Source: Candidatus Methylomirabilis sp. (GTDB taxonomy: Bacteria > Oederibacteriota > PGYV01 > DYJU01). From it: DNA of 42,334 bases. This document shows positions 29,869 to 38,954 of the stretch, piece after piece. The notes beneath the pieces are model-generated. The model saw only the letters and a list, made by a program, of their open reading frames with translations. It searched no databases and was not told the origin of the DNA. The translations under genes and the position numbers were made by a program. The stretch is taken from assembly GCA_020722985.1 (NCBI GenBank), contig DYJU01000009.1, forward strand, positions 1 to 42,334. Reading direction: 5' to 3'. Within the stretch, counting starts at the first letter, position 1; the number at the start of each line of letters is the position of its first letter.

Positions 29869-32352
29869 TTATTCTTCTTCATCTTCTATAACTCTTGCAA
29901 CAGCGCTAACTTTTTCTTTTTCGTCTTTTAATCTTATCAACCTTACTCCCTGAGTATTCCTGCCTATAATTTTCATATCTGTCATTTTTGTTCTTATTAA
30001 AGTACCTTTTGTTGTTATTAACATAAGTTCATCGTTATCCGTGGTTAGTTTAATATCAATTATTTTACCAATTTTTGGAGTAACTTTAATATTTTTAAGC
30101 CCTTTTCCGCCCCTGCTTTGTTCCCTGTATTCGTTAACTTTTGTTCTTTTTCCGAAACCATTTTCTGTTACAGTTAAAAGAGTTAATTCTTTTTCACCAG
30201 ATTTTAATATTGCACAACCAACTACGCTATCTTCTTTCCCAAGTTTAATTCCTCTTACTCCCATACCTGTTCTTCCAATTTCTCTTATTTCATTTGAATT
30301 AAATCTTATTGCCATTCCTTCTTTTGTTGCAAGAAAAATTTCGTCTTTTTTATCCACTATTTTTACATCAATCAAAGAATCATTATTATTAAGTTTTATT
30401 GCAACTATTCCTGAATTTCTTGGCTTTGAAAATAAAGACAGTCCTGTTTTTTTAATAAGCCCTTTTTCTGTTACCATTATTATATACTGTTCATCGCTAA
30501 ATTTATCTACAGAAGCATAAGCAGCTATTTTTTCTCCTTCTGATAATTTTATTAAATTAGTTATTGCTTTGCCTCTTGATTGTCTTGATTCCTCTGGTAT
30601 TTCATAAACTTTTAACCAGTAACATCTTCCTTTATTTGAAAAAAACAAAATATAATTATGCGTATTAGATATAAACATATTTTCTACAAAATCATCATCT
30701 TTTGTTGTTAAAGCAATTATTCCTCGTCCACCTCTCCTTTGAGCCTTATAAATAGAAACCGGTGTCCTTTTAATTAACCCTTTATGAGTTATCGTTACAA
30801 CCATATCTTCTTCTTTTATTAAATCTTCTATAGAAACTTCTTTTTCTTTTGCTATTATTTGGGTTTTTCTCGGCTCTCCATATTTTTGTTTTATTTCTTT
30901 TAATTCTTCAACTATTAAGTCCAGAATTTTTCTTTCGCTTGCTAAAAGAGATTTTAAATTTTCTATCAATTTAATTAACTCTTTATATTCTTCGTTTAAT
31001 TTTTCAATTTCAAGTGCAGTTAATTGCTGCAACCGCATATCAAGAATTGCCTGTGCCTGAATGTCTGTTAATTTAAAATTTTTAATAAGCCCCTCTTTTG
31101 CTGCTTCAACGGTTGCTGATTGTCTTATAAGTTTTATTATCTTATCAAGATATTTTACTGCAATTTTAAGTCCTTCTAAGATATGAGCGCGTCTTTCTGC
31201 TTTATCTAATTCAAATTTTGTTCTTCTTATAATTACTTCTTTTCTATAGTCTATAAAATTATTTAATATTTCCTTTATATTAAGAATTTTTGGTTTACCA
31301 TTTACAATCGCTAAAAATATGATTCCAAAATTTGAACGTAAAGCAGTATGCTTATACAATTGATTTAATATTATTTCGGCATTTTCATTCCTTCCTATTT
31401 CAATTACTATTCTTATGCCTTCTTTATCTGATTCATCTCTTAAATCAGTGATACCTTCTATTTTTTTTAATTTAACGAGCGTTGAAATGCTTTCTAAAAG
31501 ATTTGCTTTATTCACTAAAAAGGGAATTTCAGTTACAACTATCTGCTGTTTTCCCTTTTTGGTTTCTTCTATTTTTGCTTTTGCCTGCATTACGATGGAA
31601 CCTTTTCCTTCGGTATATGCCTTTTTTATACCATCCTTACCTATAATAAATCCACCTGTTGGTAAATCTGGTCCCTGAATAATTTTAATAAGTTCTTCTA
31701 TTTTTACATTATTTGATTTATTTTCAATAATATATATAACCGCATCTATAACTTCGGATAAATTATGTGGCGGTATATTCGTAGCCATACCAACAGCAAT
31801 CCCTGAAGAACCATTAATTAAAAGATGCGGAAATTTAACCGGAAAAACAACTGGTTCTTTTCTTGATTCATCATAGTTCGGGATAAAGTCAACAGTATCT
31901 TTATCAATATCTGCAATTAATTCTTCTGTAATTTTTGACATTCTTGCTTCTGTATAACGCATTGCAGCAGGTGGGTCTCCATCAATTGACCCAAAATTTC
32001 CCTGACCATCAATCAATGGCATTCTAAAAGAAAATTCCTGTGCCATTCTAACCATAGTATCATATATCGCCATATCTCCATGTGGATGATAATTTCCCAT
32101 TACTTCTCCGACAATTTTGGCTGATTTCCTGTATGGTTTACCATAATGTAAACCCATTTCATACATTGAATAAATAATTCTTCTCTGAACTGGTTTTAAC
32201 CCATCTCTGATATCCGGCAGAGCTCTTCCAACAATAACGCTCATTGAATAATCAAGATAAGAAACTTTAATTTCTTCTTCAATTGTTGTTTGTAATATCT
32301 GAACTGCGCCTTTTTCTCTTTGTTCTTCTATTTTATTATTTTCCTTTTCCAC
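29869..32352 (-). CDS. gyrA: DNA gyrase subunit A
   Basis: An 827-residue GyrA. The breakage-reunion domain has the catalytic Tyr133 in [10 protein letters not shown]. The GyrA box QRRGGRG in the C-terminal pinwheel identifies gyrase rather than topoisomerase IV. Start is GTG at 32352 with AAGGAG upstream. In the quinolone-interacting loop [10 protein letters not shown], Met94 takes the place of E. coli Ser83, while Asp98 matches Asp87. It follows dnaN by 24 bases; gyrB is four genes downstream. Confidence 0.97.
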   Translation of the reverse strand: MEKENNKIEEQREKGAVQILQTTIEEEIKVSYLDYSMSVIVGRALPDIRDGLKPVQRRIIYSMYEMGLHYGKPYRKSAKIVGEVMGNYHPHGDMAIYDTMVRMAQEFSFRMPLIDGQGNFGSIDGDPPAAMRYTEARMSKITEELIADIDKDTVDFIPNYDESRKEPVVFPVKFPHLLINGSSGIAVGMATNIPPHNLSEVIDAVIYIIENKSNNVKIEELIKIIQGPDLPTGGFIIGKDGIKKAYTEGKGSIVMQAKAKIEETKKGKQQIVVTEIPFLVNKANLLESISTLVKLKKIEGITDLRDESDKEGIRIVIEIGRNENAEIILNQLYKHTALRSNFGIIFLAIVNGKPKILNIKEILNNFIDYRKEVIIRRTKFELDKAERRAHILEGLKIAVKYLDKIIKLIRQSATVEAAKEGLIKNFKLTDIQAQAILDMRLQQLTALEIEKLNEEYKELIKLIENLKSLLASERKILDLIVEELKEIKQKYGEPRKTQIIAKEKEVSIEDLIKEEDMVVTITHKGLIKRTPVSIYKAQRRGGRGIIALTTKDDDFVENMFISNTHNYILFFSNKGRCYWLKVYEIPEESRQSRGKAITNLIKLSEGEKIAAYASVDKFSDEQYIIMVTEKGLIKKTGLSLFSKPRNSGIVAIKLNNNDSLIDVKIVDKKDEIFLATKEGMAIRFNSNEIREIGRTGMGVRGIKLGKEDSVVGCAILKSGEKELTLLTVTENGFGKRTKVNEYREQSRGGKGLKNIKVTPKIGKIIDIKLTTDNDELMLITTKGTLIRTKMTDMKIIGRNTQGVRLIRLKDEKEKVSAVARVIEDEEE

Positions 32353-32376
32353 AGACGAACTCCTTAAAATTAAAAA

Positions 32377-33483
32377 TTATTTTCTTATCGGCATAATTAT
32401 ATAAATAAAATCTTCTTTTTCTGGTATTTTAATCAATGCTGGATTCATAGAACTTACAAGGTTTATTTCAATTTCATCATCTTTTGCTACTCTTAAAACA
32501 TCTATTAAATATATTGCATTATACGCTACTTCTATTGGATCTCCTTCATATTTAATATTTAGTTTTTCTAATGCTTCTCCTTCATCCGGGCTTGCTGTGC
32601 TTATGAATAATTTATCTTTTTCAAATTTTAATGAAATAATTTTTGATTTTTCGGTTGTGATGGTTATAATTCTTTTAATTGCTGAAAATATTTCTTCTCT
32701 ATTAATAATCGCTTTTGCTATAAAATCCTTTGGAATTACCTGTTTATAATTTGGATAATTTTCATCTATAATTCTTGAAATTATTTCTATATTTTCCGTT
32801 TTAAATTCTATAATTTTATCATATAAATTTATTTCTATAAATTTTTCTTCATCGTCTTTTATTATCTTTGAAAGTTCATTTATTGTTTTTAAAGGAATTA
32901 TATATTCAAATTTTGCTTTTACAGGTTCTTTTATTTCTATTTTATAAAATGCTAATCTATGAGCATCCGTTGCTACAACTTCCATGTTTTTACCCTCTAA
33001 TCTTATAAATATACCATTTAAATTCCTTTTTGAACTTTCTTTTAAAGCAGCATAAGATACTAAATTTAAAATATTCAGTAGTGTTTTTTGTGATAATTTA
33101 ATTGATTCTAATTTTTTTTCTTCTGGTTGCAAAGTTGTAAATTCCTCTACTGGAAAACCTGTTAAGGTATAATCTGATTTTGAACTCGTTAGTTTAATAT
33201 TATTATTTTTATCACTATTAAAAACAATTTCTTCATTAGAGAATTCTTTTATTAAAGATACTATTTTTTTATTTACCGCAACTTTACCTTCTTCTTCTAT
33301 TTTTTCAACTTTACATATAATTTTAGCACTGATATCAAGATCTGTTGCAATAATATTTACATTGTTTTTATTTACATCAAATAGAATATTAGAAAGTGCT
33401 GGTATTGTAGATCCTGTAGCAATAAAATAACTTGCAATTGATAATGGCTCTGAAATTTCATCTTTTTTTGTTGTAAATTTCAT
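32377..33483 (-). CDS. dnaN: DNA polymerase III sliding clamp (beta subunit)
   Basis: A 368-residue clamp of standard length with three repeats of the clamp fold. Recognisable segments are LNGIFIRLEG, VATDAHRLAFYKI and the terminal YIIMPIRK, close to the family ending MPMRL. ATG at 33483 follows AAAGGAGG. The order dnaA-dnaN is conserved; recF, usually next, is absent and gyrA follows instead. Confidence 0.97.
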   Translation of the reverse strand: MKFTTKKDEISEPLSIASYFIATGSTIPALSNILFDVNKNNVNIIATDLDISAKIICKVEKIEEEGKVAVNKKIVSLIKEFSNEEIVFNSDKNNNIKLTSSKSDYTLTGFPVEEFTTLQPEEKKLESIKLSQKTLLNILNLVSYAALKESSKRNLNGIFIRLEGKNMEVVATDAHRLAFYKIEIKEPVKAKFEYIIPLKTINELSKIIKDDEEKFIEINLYDKIIEFKTENIEIISRIIDENYPNYKQVIPKDFIAKAIINREEIFSAIKRIITITTEKSKIISLKFEKDKLFISTASPDEGEALEKLNIKYEGDPIEVAYNAIYLIDVLRVAKDDEIEINLVSSMNPALIKIPEKEDFIYIIMPIRK

Positions 33484-33765
33484 AAAATCCTCCTTTAATT
33501 TTTATTTTCCACAAATAAATTTTTATTACAATAACTTTTAATTTTTAAAATAATAATTATGTTTTTGTAGTAGTATTGTTAATTATGTTAAAAATTTTTT
33601 TTGTTATTATTTTATTAAATTTTTTTATTTTTTTTATTGTGAATAATAGTAATATTTTATAATATTTTTATAAAATTATCCACATAAATTGTATAATAAA
33701 AAATTATTAACATGTTTTATACAGGTTTTTAATATAATAATGTTGATATTTTAAAGAGCAAAACT
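33484..33765. other. dnaA-dnaN intergenic part of oriC: DnaA boxes, AT-rich element
   Basis: A 282-base gap of extreme AT content. On the plus strand there is a perfect DnaA box TTATCCACA at 33676-33684 and near matches TTTTCCACA (33505-33513) and TGTGAATAA (33638-33646, reverse orientation). TAGTAGTAT at 33568-33576 resembles the DnaA-trio element and borders an A/T-only tract (about 33577-33640) that could be the unwinding element. This layout resembles the downstream half of bipartite origins such as that of Bacillus. Confidence 0.65.
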
Positions 33766-35118
33766 TTATTTTTGAATTCTTGAAATCAATTCATTTAATA
33801 TAGATTTATATTTTTCATCCTTTTCTATTAATTTTTCAATTTTATCTATTGCATGCATAACAGTAGTATGGTCCTTTCCACCAAAATACTGACCAATCTG
33901 AACCAGGGAGTAATCAGTTAAAGATCTGGTTATATACATAGCAAATTGTCTTGCAAGTGCTATATTTTCAGGTCTTTTTCTTGATGATAAATCCTGAACT
34001 TTTATATTAAAATATTCTGCAACAATCTGTTGAATTAAATCAATACCAATTTTTTTTGTAAAATCTTTAAATGGGCTTGTCATTTTAACTGCCTGTTTGG
34101 CAAGTTCCATGTTTATTTCTACTTTATTTAAATCGGCAAGCGAAATTAATGTTATAAATGTACTTCCTAAGGCACGAACGTTTGTATCAACATATTCTGC
34201 TATATAAGCAATGATATTATCGGGGATTATTCTATTAATTTCTTTTGCTTTTTGTTTTAAAATTGCAACTCTTAATTCAAAATCAGGTGGTTGAATATCA
34301 GCAATAATTCCTGATGAAAAACGGGATTTTAATCGTTCTTCTAATTTAAGTTCAGAGGGAGGAGAATCAGAAGTTGCAACAATTTGTTTATTTCTTAGAT
34401 GAAGTTCATTAAAAGTATGGAAAAACTCTTCAGTTGTTGATTCTCCCCTTAAATACTGTATATCATCAACAAGTAAAAGATCAACATTTCTGTATTTTTC
34501 TTTAAATTCATCCATTCTTTTTTCATTTATATGTCTAACAACGTCAGATAAAAACATTTCTGCTGTTGTTATGATAATACGCATAGAAGAATTATGTTCA
34601 TAAACATAATTTCCAATAGCATGTAAAAGATGTGTTTTTCCTAAACCAACGTCACCATAAATAAAAAGTGGATTATATGTCTCTCCAGGTGATTCCGCAA
34701 CGGCTTTACATGCCGCATGAGTAAATTTATTACTATTACCAACAATAAAATTATCAAATCTAAAAGTAGAGTTCAAATTAGGAATATAATTTATCTTTGT
34801 TTCTAATGGTAAAGTTATCTGTTTTTCTTTTATTGTTATTTTGGGAGCATTAATTTTTTTTGCCTGGGCAAAAGTATCTGGTTTTACATTTACTATAAGT
34901 GAAATATCTTCATTATTTAAAATATTATGTATAATAGATATAAGGTCATATTTATATTTCTCATCAATGGTTTTTTTGTGAAAAGCATCAGGAACTTCTA
35001 TAATAAATTTATTATTTTCTTTATCATAATACCCATTTGCATTTTCTAACCATATATATATGTTTGGGAAATCATTTTTTATTTTGGAAAGAAAATCATT
35101 CCATATATAAACAGTCAT
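33766..35118 (-). CDS. dnaA: Chromosomal replication initiator DnaA
   Basis: A 450-residue DnaA. Domain I (1-80), short linker (80-115), AAA+ domain with Walker A GDVGLGKTH (155-163), Walker B LLLVDDIQYL, and domain IV with the DnaA-box recognition signature GGKDHTTVMHAIDKI near residue 415. The ATG at 35118 follows GGAGG at a rather long 13-base spacing. Flanked by DnaA boxes on both sides, which implies autoregulation and marks the origin. Confidence 0.97.
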   Translation of the reverse strand: MTVYIWNDFLSKIKNDFPNIYIWLENANGYYDKENNKFIIEVPDAFHKKTIDEKYKYDLISIIHNILNNEDISLIVNVKPDTFAQAKKINAPKITIKEKQITLPLETKINYIPNLNSTFRFDNFIVGNSNKFTHAACKAVAESPGETYNPLFIYGDVGLGKTHLLHAIGNYVYEHNSSMRIIITTAEMFLSDVVRHINEKRMDEFKEKYRNVDLLLVDDIQYLRGESTTEEFFHTFNELHLRNKQIVATSDSPPSELKLEERLKSRFSSGIIADIQPPDFELRVAILKQKAKEINRIIPDNIIAYIAEYVDTNVRALGSTFITLISLADLNKVEINMELAKQAVKMTSPFKDFTKKIGIDLIQQIVAEYFNIKVQDLSSRKRPENIALARQFAMYITRSLTDYSLVQIGQYFGGKDHTTVMHAIDKIEKLIEKDEKYKSILNELISRIQK

Positions 35119-35354
35119 ATAAAAATTAAATCCTCCATTAGTAATTGTTAACAGAATTCACGAAAAATTTTAAAGTTATCCACAAAAAATAATTATAAAA
35201 AAAACTATAATTTTTTAGAAAAATACTTTTTAATAAAGAATTATCCACATATTATAAACAATCCAATATAACTTTTTTGTTATATATATTATATCAAAAA
35301 AAAATTATCTTTGCAATGAATTTTTAATAATTATTAAAAAATGAATAAAAATTA
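35119..35354. other. Upstream part of oriC / dnaA leader with DnaA boxes
   Basis: Two perfect DnaA boxes TTATCCACA on the plus strand at 35176-35184 and 35241-35249, same orientation, 65 bases apart, within AT-rich DNA. Both lie between the dnaA promoter and the dnaA start codon, in the untranslated leader, so DnaA binding would both build the origin complex and repress its own gene. Together with the dnaA-dnaN gap they form a bipartite origin candidate. Confidence 0.7.
35288..35316 (-). promoter_or_regulatory. Predicted dnaA promoter
   Basis: Minus strand TTGCAA (35316-35311), 17-base spacer, TATAAT (35293-35288). The leader to the ATG at 35118 would be about 160 bases and contains the two DnaA boxes. 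Confidence 0.65.
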
Positions 35355-35355
35355 A

Positions 35356-35390
35356 AAAACCCTGAATGGCTTTTCACCATTCAGGGTTTT
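35356..35390 (-). terminator. Intrinsic terminator after the outer-membrane protein gene
   Basis: CCCTGAATGG (35360-35369) and CCATTCAGGG (35377-35386) form a perfect 10-bp stem with a 7-base loop, extended by A and T runs to about 14 bp. A T run follows on the minus strand and an A run precedes on it, so it could work in both directions. It separates the outer-membrane gene from dnaA. Confidence 0.9.
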
Positions 35391-35423
35391 TATTAAAAGG
35401 TAAACTTAACCTTTTTTACACAA

Positions 35424-36752
35424 TTACCAATTATATTTTGCTGAAATCTGGGATGCCATACCAGTTGCGGTACCGCCTATAAAATACGGTCCATCAAATA
35501 AAAGTGCCTGGCTTATAACGCCATCAATTGTTAAGTTACCAACGACGCAGGACGCACCCATTGAAATAACCGGTGCTGATGTTGTGTCAGAAGAAGAGGT
35601 GCTTTCTGTTAAATTATCAAGGTCTTTTGAAGTTGTTGAAGATGTTCCAAAAATACCTTTTTGTGCGCCAACTCTTGCTGACCATGTGTCGTTTAATTTT
35701 GCCTCTGCTGCAACATTAACGCCAACGTTGATACCTGATGAAGAAGATTCTGTCCCTTTTTGATCATTTGTTGAATCAAGTTTATCTTTGTATATACCTT
35801 CTTTATTTGTTAAATTTGAATAACCGAGAGTAAGACCTGTTGTAATGTTTACATTATTTACTTTTGTTAGTTTTGCAACACCAAGGTCAACATTCATTGA
35901 TGAATTTTCACCTGAAGATTCTACTTTTGTATCATTTGCAGCATCTTCCCAATCTTCATCATTGTTTCCATCTTTAATAAAAGTTGCAGTTAATTTGGCT
36001 GAAGACATTCCAAATCCTAAGTTTGCAATTAAATCACTCATAACTGCTCTTGCACCAATGTCGAGATTCATGCCAGATGCTTCTACTGTATCTTCGTTAT
36101 CTTTTTTGCTTGCAGAACCATCCCATCTCTGGTCCATAACTTTATTTGTTGATGATGGTAAACCGATAGAAATACCAGCATCAATACCAACATCGCCTTT
36201 TAATGAAACGCCTAATAAAACATCAATCTGTGATTGTGAACCGGAAATTTCATCTTTTGCAAGATAGGTTGTTTTTTCTGCCTGGCTCATGCTGGATGCT
36301 GAATAGCCAAGTCCAATACCAATGTTCATTCCTTCTAATCCGAGCCCATATATTGCGAGAAGTTGATTATCCGGAGTTCCTATTGTACTATTTAAAGTAT
36401 AGGAAGCGGTACCAATTACTGCAGTTGATTTTAATCCAGCCCAAGTAGTTAAAATAGCATTATTAATATCTGCAAAGACATTACTAACAATATTTTTCCC
36501 TGCATAAATACCAAGTGCACTACCACTTAAATCTAATGTTGCTCCGCCAAACCCGGTTGATGCGGCTGTTAATTCAAGTAACGCGAGATTTTTGTAATTA
36601 TTTAATTGCCCAACATAACTAAAAACAATTGCATCGTCATCAAGAGTCATCCATACTGGAATACCAAGCCCTGCAATTCTTGAATCAGTTGCAAAAGACA
36701 TACCGCTTACAACAAAAGCCAATACTGCTAAAATGACCAATAACTTTTTCAT
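35424..36752 (-). CDS. Predicted outer-membrane beta-barrel protein
   Basis: 442 residues from the ATG at 36752, which has TTAGGAGG upstream; a start six codons earlier is less likely. Signal peptide MKKLLVILAVLAFVVSG..SFA. The mature part consists of alternating amphipathic strands with Gly, Ala, Ser and Asn, broken by acidic loops (KDGNNDEDWEDA, STNDQKGTESSSSG), and ends SAKYNW, the aromatic last residue used for barrel assembly. No close family is recognised. Its strong promoter, structured leader and strong terminator suggest an abundant envelope protein expressed alone. Confidence 0.7.
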   Translation of the reverse strand: MKKLLVILAVLAFVVSGMSFATDSRIAGLGIPVWMTLDDDAIVFSYVGQLNNYKNLALLELTAASTGFGGATLDLSGSALGIYAGKNIVSNVFADINNAILTTWAGLKSTAVIGTASYTLNSTIGTPDNQLLAIYGLGLEGMNIGIGLGYSASSMSQAEKTTYLAKDEISGSQSQIDVLLGVSLKGDVGIDAGISIGLPSSTNKVMDQRWDGSASKKDNEDTVEASGMNLDIGARAVMSDLIANLGFGMSSAKLTATFIKDGNNDEDWEDAANDTKVESSGENSSMNVDLGVAKLTKVNNVNITTGLTLGYSNLTNKEGIYKDKLDSTNDQKGTESSSSGINVGVNVAAEAKLNDTWSARVGAQKGIFGTSSTTSKDLDNLTESTSSSDTTSAPVISMGASCVVGNLTIDGVISQALLFDGPYFIGGTATGMASQISAKYNW

Positions 36753-36887
36753 TCGGTTTCCTCCTAACAAAATTTTTACTGATTTTTGGGGTTATTTTCC
36801 CCATTTTCCTTTCTTCTCACCCCCTTTCATAGGGTTCGTTATTTTTATATAAAATTGTCTTAGAACAATTTGTTAATATTTAGTTAA

Positions 36888-36916
36888 ATTTTATCAAAAA
36901 AATTAAGTAAAGTCAA
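36888..36916 (-). promoter_or_regulatory. Strong predicted promoter of the outer-membrane protein gene
   Basis: Minus strand TTGACT (36916-36911), 17-base spacer, TAAAAT (36893-36888). The leader of about 130 bases starts near a 7-bp hairpin AAATTGT/ACAATTT (36852-36871), which could stabilise the messenger, and later carries a GGGG/CCCC hairpin at 36788-36802. Confidence 0.7.
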
Positions 36917-37002
36917 TAGTTTTTAAATTTAAAATTTTCTGGAGAGGTGCCTATTTATGTTAACTAATTTTTCAACACAATTCTTTGCAGAATCTTAAAT
37001 TT

Positions 37003-37980
37003 TTATAGTTTTATCACGGCGCCTGCCCATGTTAAACCTGCTCCAAAAGTAGAAAACGCAATTAATTTCCCTTTTTTTATCTTTCCCTGTTCTATTGCTT
37101 CTGCAAGAGCAATTGGTATTGTTGCCGCAGAAGTATTGCCATACTTTTGTATATTTACAATATTTTTTTCATCAGGCCAGCCAAATCGTTTTGCTATGTT
37201 ATTTATTATTCTTATATTTGCCTGGTGGAAGATTACAAAATCAATTTTTTCCGCAGGGATATTTGCTAATTTTAATGCTTTTTCAAGAACTTCTGGCATT
37301 TTTTCAACGGCTAACTTAAAAATATCAGCCCCATTCATTTTTAGATAATGTAATTTGTTTTTTACAGTTTCTTCTGATGCTGGGTTGACACAACCACCGC
37401 CTGGTTGATATAGTAATTCTAATTTTGAACCATCAGAATGAATAACTGTTGACAAAATTTCACTTTCTTCTGACCTTCCTATAATAACAGCACCAGCGCC
37501 GTCGCCTAATAAAACACAGGTATTTCTGTCTGTATAATCAGTAATAGATGATAATTTTTCAGAAGCAACTAAAAGAATATGTTTAAAATCTCCTGATTTT
37601 ATCAAAGAATCTGCTAATTTTAATCCATAAATAAAACCAGAACAGGCAGCAGAAATATCAAAAGCCGGAATATCAGATAAATCCAATTTATTTGCGATTA
37701 TTGTTGCGGTGGAGGGCCAGGGATAATCGCCTGTTATAGTTGCTGTAATTATTAAATCAATATCTTCTTTTTTTAAATTCGCATTTTTAATTGCTTTTTC
37801 TGCTGCTTTTACTCCCATATCAGAAGTATATTCATCTTTTGCTGCCTGGCGTCTCTGTTCTATACCAGTTCTGGTTTTGATCCATTCATCAGATGTATCA
37901 ACAATTTTTTCTAAATCAAAATTAGTAATTATTTTCTCAGGGACATAATAACCTGTTCCTAAAATACCTGCTTTATACAT
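37003..37980 (-). CDS. fabH: 3-oxoacyl-ACP synthase III (KAS III)
   Basis: A 325-residue FabH, which condenses acetyl-CoA (or another short acyl-CoA) with malonyl-ACP to start fatty acid synthesis. Catalytic Cys113 (SAACSGFIY), His252 (IFHQANIRI) and Asn282 (YGNTSAATIP) are present, with TRTGIEQRR near the N-terminus. The frame is open to 38040, but the ATG at 37980 has AAAGGAG and gives the family start MYKAGILGTG, and the predicted promoter covers the upstream codons. It stands alone, with no other fatty-acid gene nearby. Confidence 0.96.
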   Translation of the reverse strand: MYKAGILGTGYYVPEKIITNFDLEKIVDTSDEWIKTRTGIEQRRQAAKDEYTSDMGVKAAEKAIKNANLKKEDIDLIITATITGDYPWPSTATIIANKLDLSDIPAFDISAACSGFIYGLKLADSLIKSGDFKHILLVASEKLSSITDYTDRNTCVLLGDGAGAVIIGRSEESEILSTVIHSDGSKLELLYQPGGGCVNPASEETVKNKLHYLKMNGADIFKLAVEKMPEVLEKALKLANIPAEKIDFVIFHQANIRIINNIAKRFGWPDEKNIVNIQKYGNTSAATIPIALAEAIEQGKIKKGKLIAFSTFGAGLTWAGAVIKL

Positions 37981-38011
37981 TTGATTATCTCCTTTTAAAA
38001 ATATTTTGATT

Positions 38012-38040
38012 ATTTTATTAAATAAAGATAAAAAAATCAA
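38012..38040 (-). promoter_or_regulatory. Predicted fabH promoter
   Basis: Minus strand TTGATT (38040-38035), 17-base spacer, TAAAAT (38017-38012), about 30 bases before the fabH ATG. Confidence 0.6.
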
Positions 38041-38135
38041 ATAAAAAACTTAATAAAAATAAAGCATAAGTTATTATTACTCAAAAAAAGTTATTTTTAA
38101 AGAATATGTTTTAATATAAGTTATGTAATAGTTTA

Positions 38136-38391
38136 GCCACTGGCAGAACAAAATTAATCAATATATTTTTCCATTTTGTCATTTTAAAGTCAGGCGAACG
38201 ATAACTTCCGCATTTTATTTCACAGGTAACTCCCGCCTGGCAAAGCAATCTTGCTTTTACCACCGATCGCCTTTTAGTGTTGTCTTCTTTCGTTTTTCAA
38301 CTGCCAGATTGCTTCATCGGCTTTCTGTTAGCCTTAATTTTTTCCTATATATATTACATATCTTTCGGCTTCATAAGAATGACAGTGCCAT
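38136..38391. repeat. GC-richer intergenic island with inverted repeats (possible degenerate mobile repeat or ncRNA)
   Basis: The 490-base gap between the response regulator and the fabH promoter holds no gene. Within it this stretch is visibly richer in G and C. Inverted repeats: CAGGCG (38191-38196) with CGCCTG (38234-38239); AAAGCAA/TTGCTTT (38242-38257, 2-base loop); CAAAGCAATCT (38241-38251) with AGATTGCTT (38306-38314); CTGGCAG (38140-38146) with CTGCCAG (38301-38307). The outer ends GCCACTGGCA and, reversed, GGCACTGTCA are similar. The wording (GATGAAGCAATCT, GTCATTCTTATGAAGCCGA on the minus strand) recalls widespread dispersed intergenic repeats. The rest of the gap (38392-38528) shows nothing clear. 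Confidence 0.4.
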
Positions 38392-38528
38392 GTGTTTTCT
38401 TATTAATAGATTAATAGTCATACTTTTCAAAGTTCACTTCTGATGGCTGAACCATTACTAAGTTATAATTATAAATCCCAAAACATAAATCATATTTAAT
38501 GCGATTACTATAAATTTTTTAAATAAAA

Positions 38529-38942
38529 TTACATTTTCTTTTTTTCTTCTATAATTTTTTTACGCATTTCAACTTTTTCAAAAATTTCTTCTACTTTTTC
38601 AATTAAACGGGCTGGAGAAAATGGCTTTACAACATAAGCGTCAGCGCCTGATTTAAAACCTTTTTCTATATCGGTAATCTGTCCTTTGGCAGTTAATATG
38701 ATAACCGGGATAGAAGCGGTTGCTTTATTTTTTTTCAATTGCTTGCATGCTTCAAGACCATCCATCTCAGGCATCATAACATCTAAAATGATAAGATCGG
38801 GCATAACTTTTTCAACAGTTTTTATTGCTTCTTTTCCATTGGACGCTGTATAAACAGCATAACTATCAGATAAAGTATCCTGTAAAGCAGAAAGAATAAA
38901 TGGTTCATCATCAGCAACAACTATTTTCTTTTTTTCTGACAT
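38529..38942 (-). CDS. Stand-alone response regulator receiver
   Basis: A 137-residue receiver domain: VVADDEPFIL, phospho-acceptor Asp54 in LIILDVMMPEMDG, Thr in IILTAKGQ and Lys in YVVKPFSP. A short basic helix follows (EMRKKIIEEKKKM) but no DNA-binding output domain. It begins 12 bases after the histidine kinase gene and is its likely partner; the output may be by protein contact. Confidence 0.93.
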   Translation of the reverse strand: MSEKKKIVVADDEPFILSALQDTLSDSYAVYTASNGKEAIKTVEKVMPDLIILDVMMPEMDGLEACKQLKKNKATASIPVIILTAKGQITDIEKGFKSGADAYVVKPFSPARLIEKVEEIFEKVEMRKKIIEEKKKM

Positions 38943-38954
38943 AAAAACCCTCCT

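Noticed and set aside
29869-32352. Topoisomerase IV subunit ParC instead of GyrA
   Set aside because: The intact GyrA box QRRGGRG and company of gyrB and dnaA/dnaN favour gyrase.
37981-38040. Longer fabH with a 20-residue N-terminal extension
   Set aside because: The predicted promoter occupies these bases and the ribosome site fits only the ATG at 37980.
38041-38528. RNase P RNA, tmRNA or a known riboswitch in the large gap
   Set aside because: The conserved cores of RNase P (GAGGAAAGTCC), tmRNA and common riboswitches could not be found on either strand.
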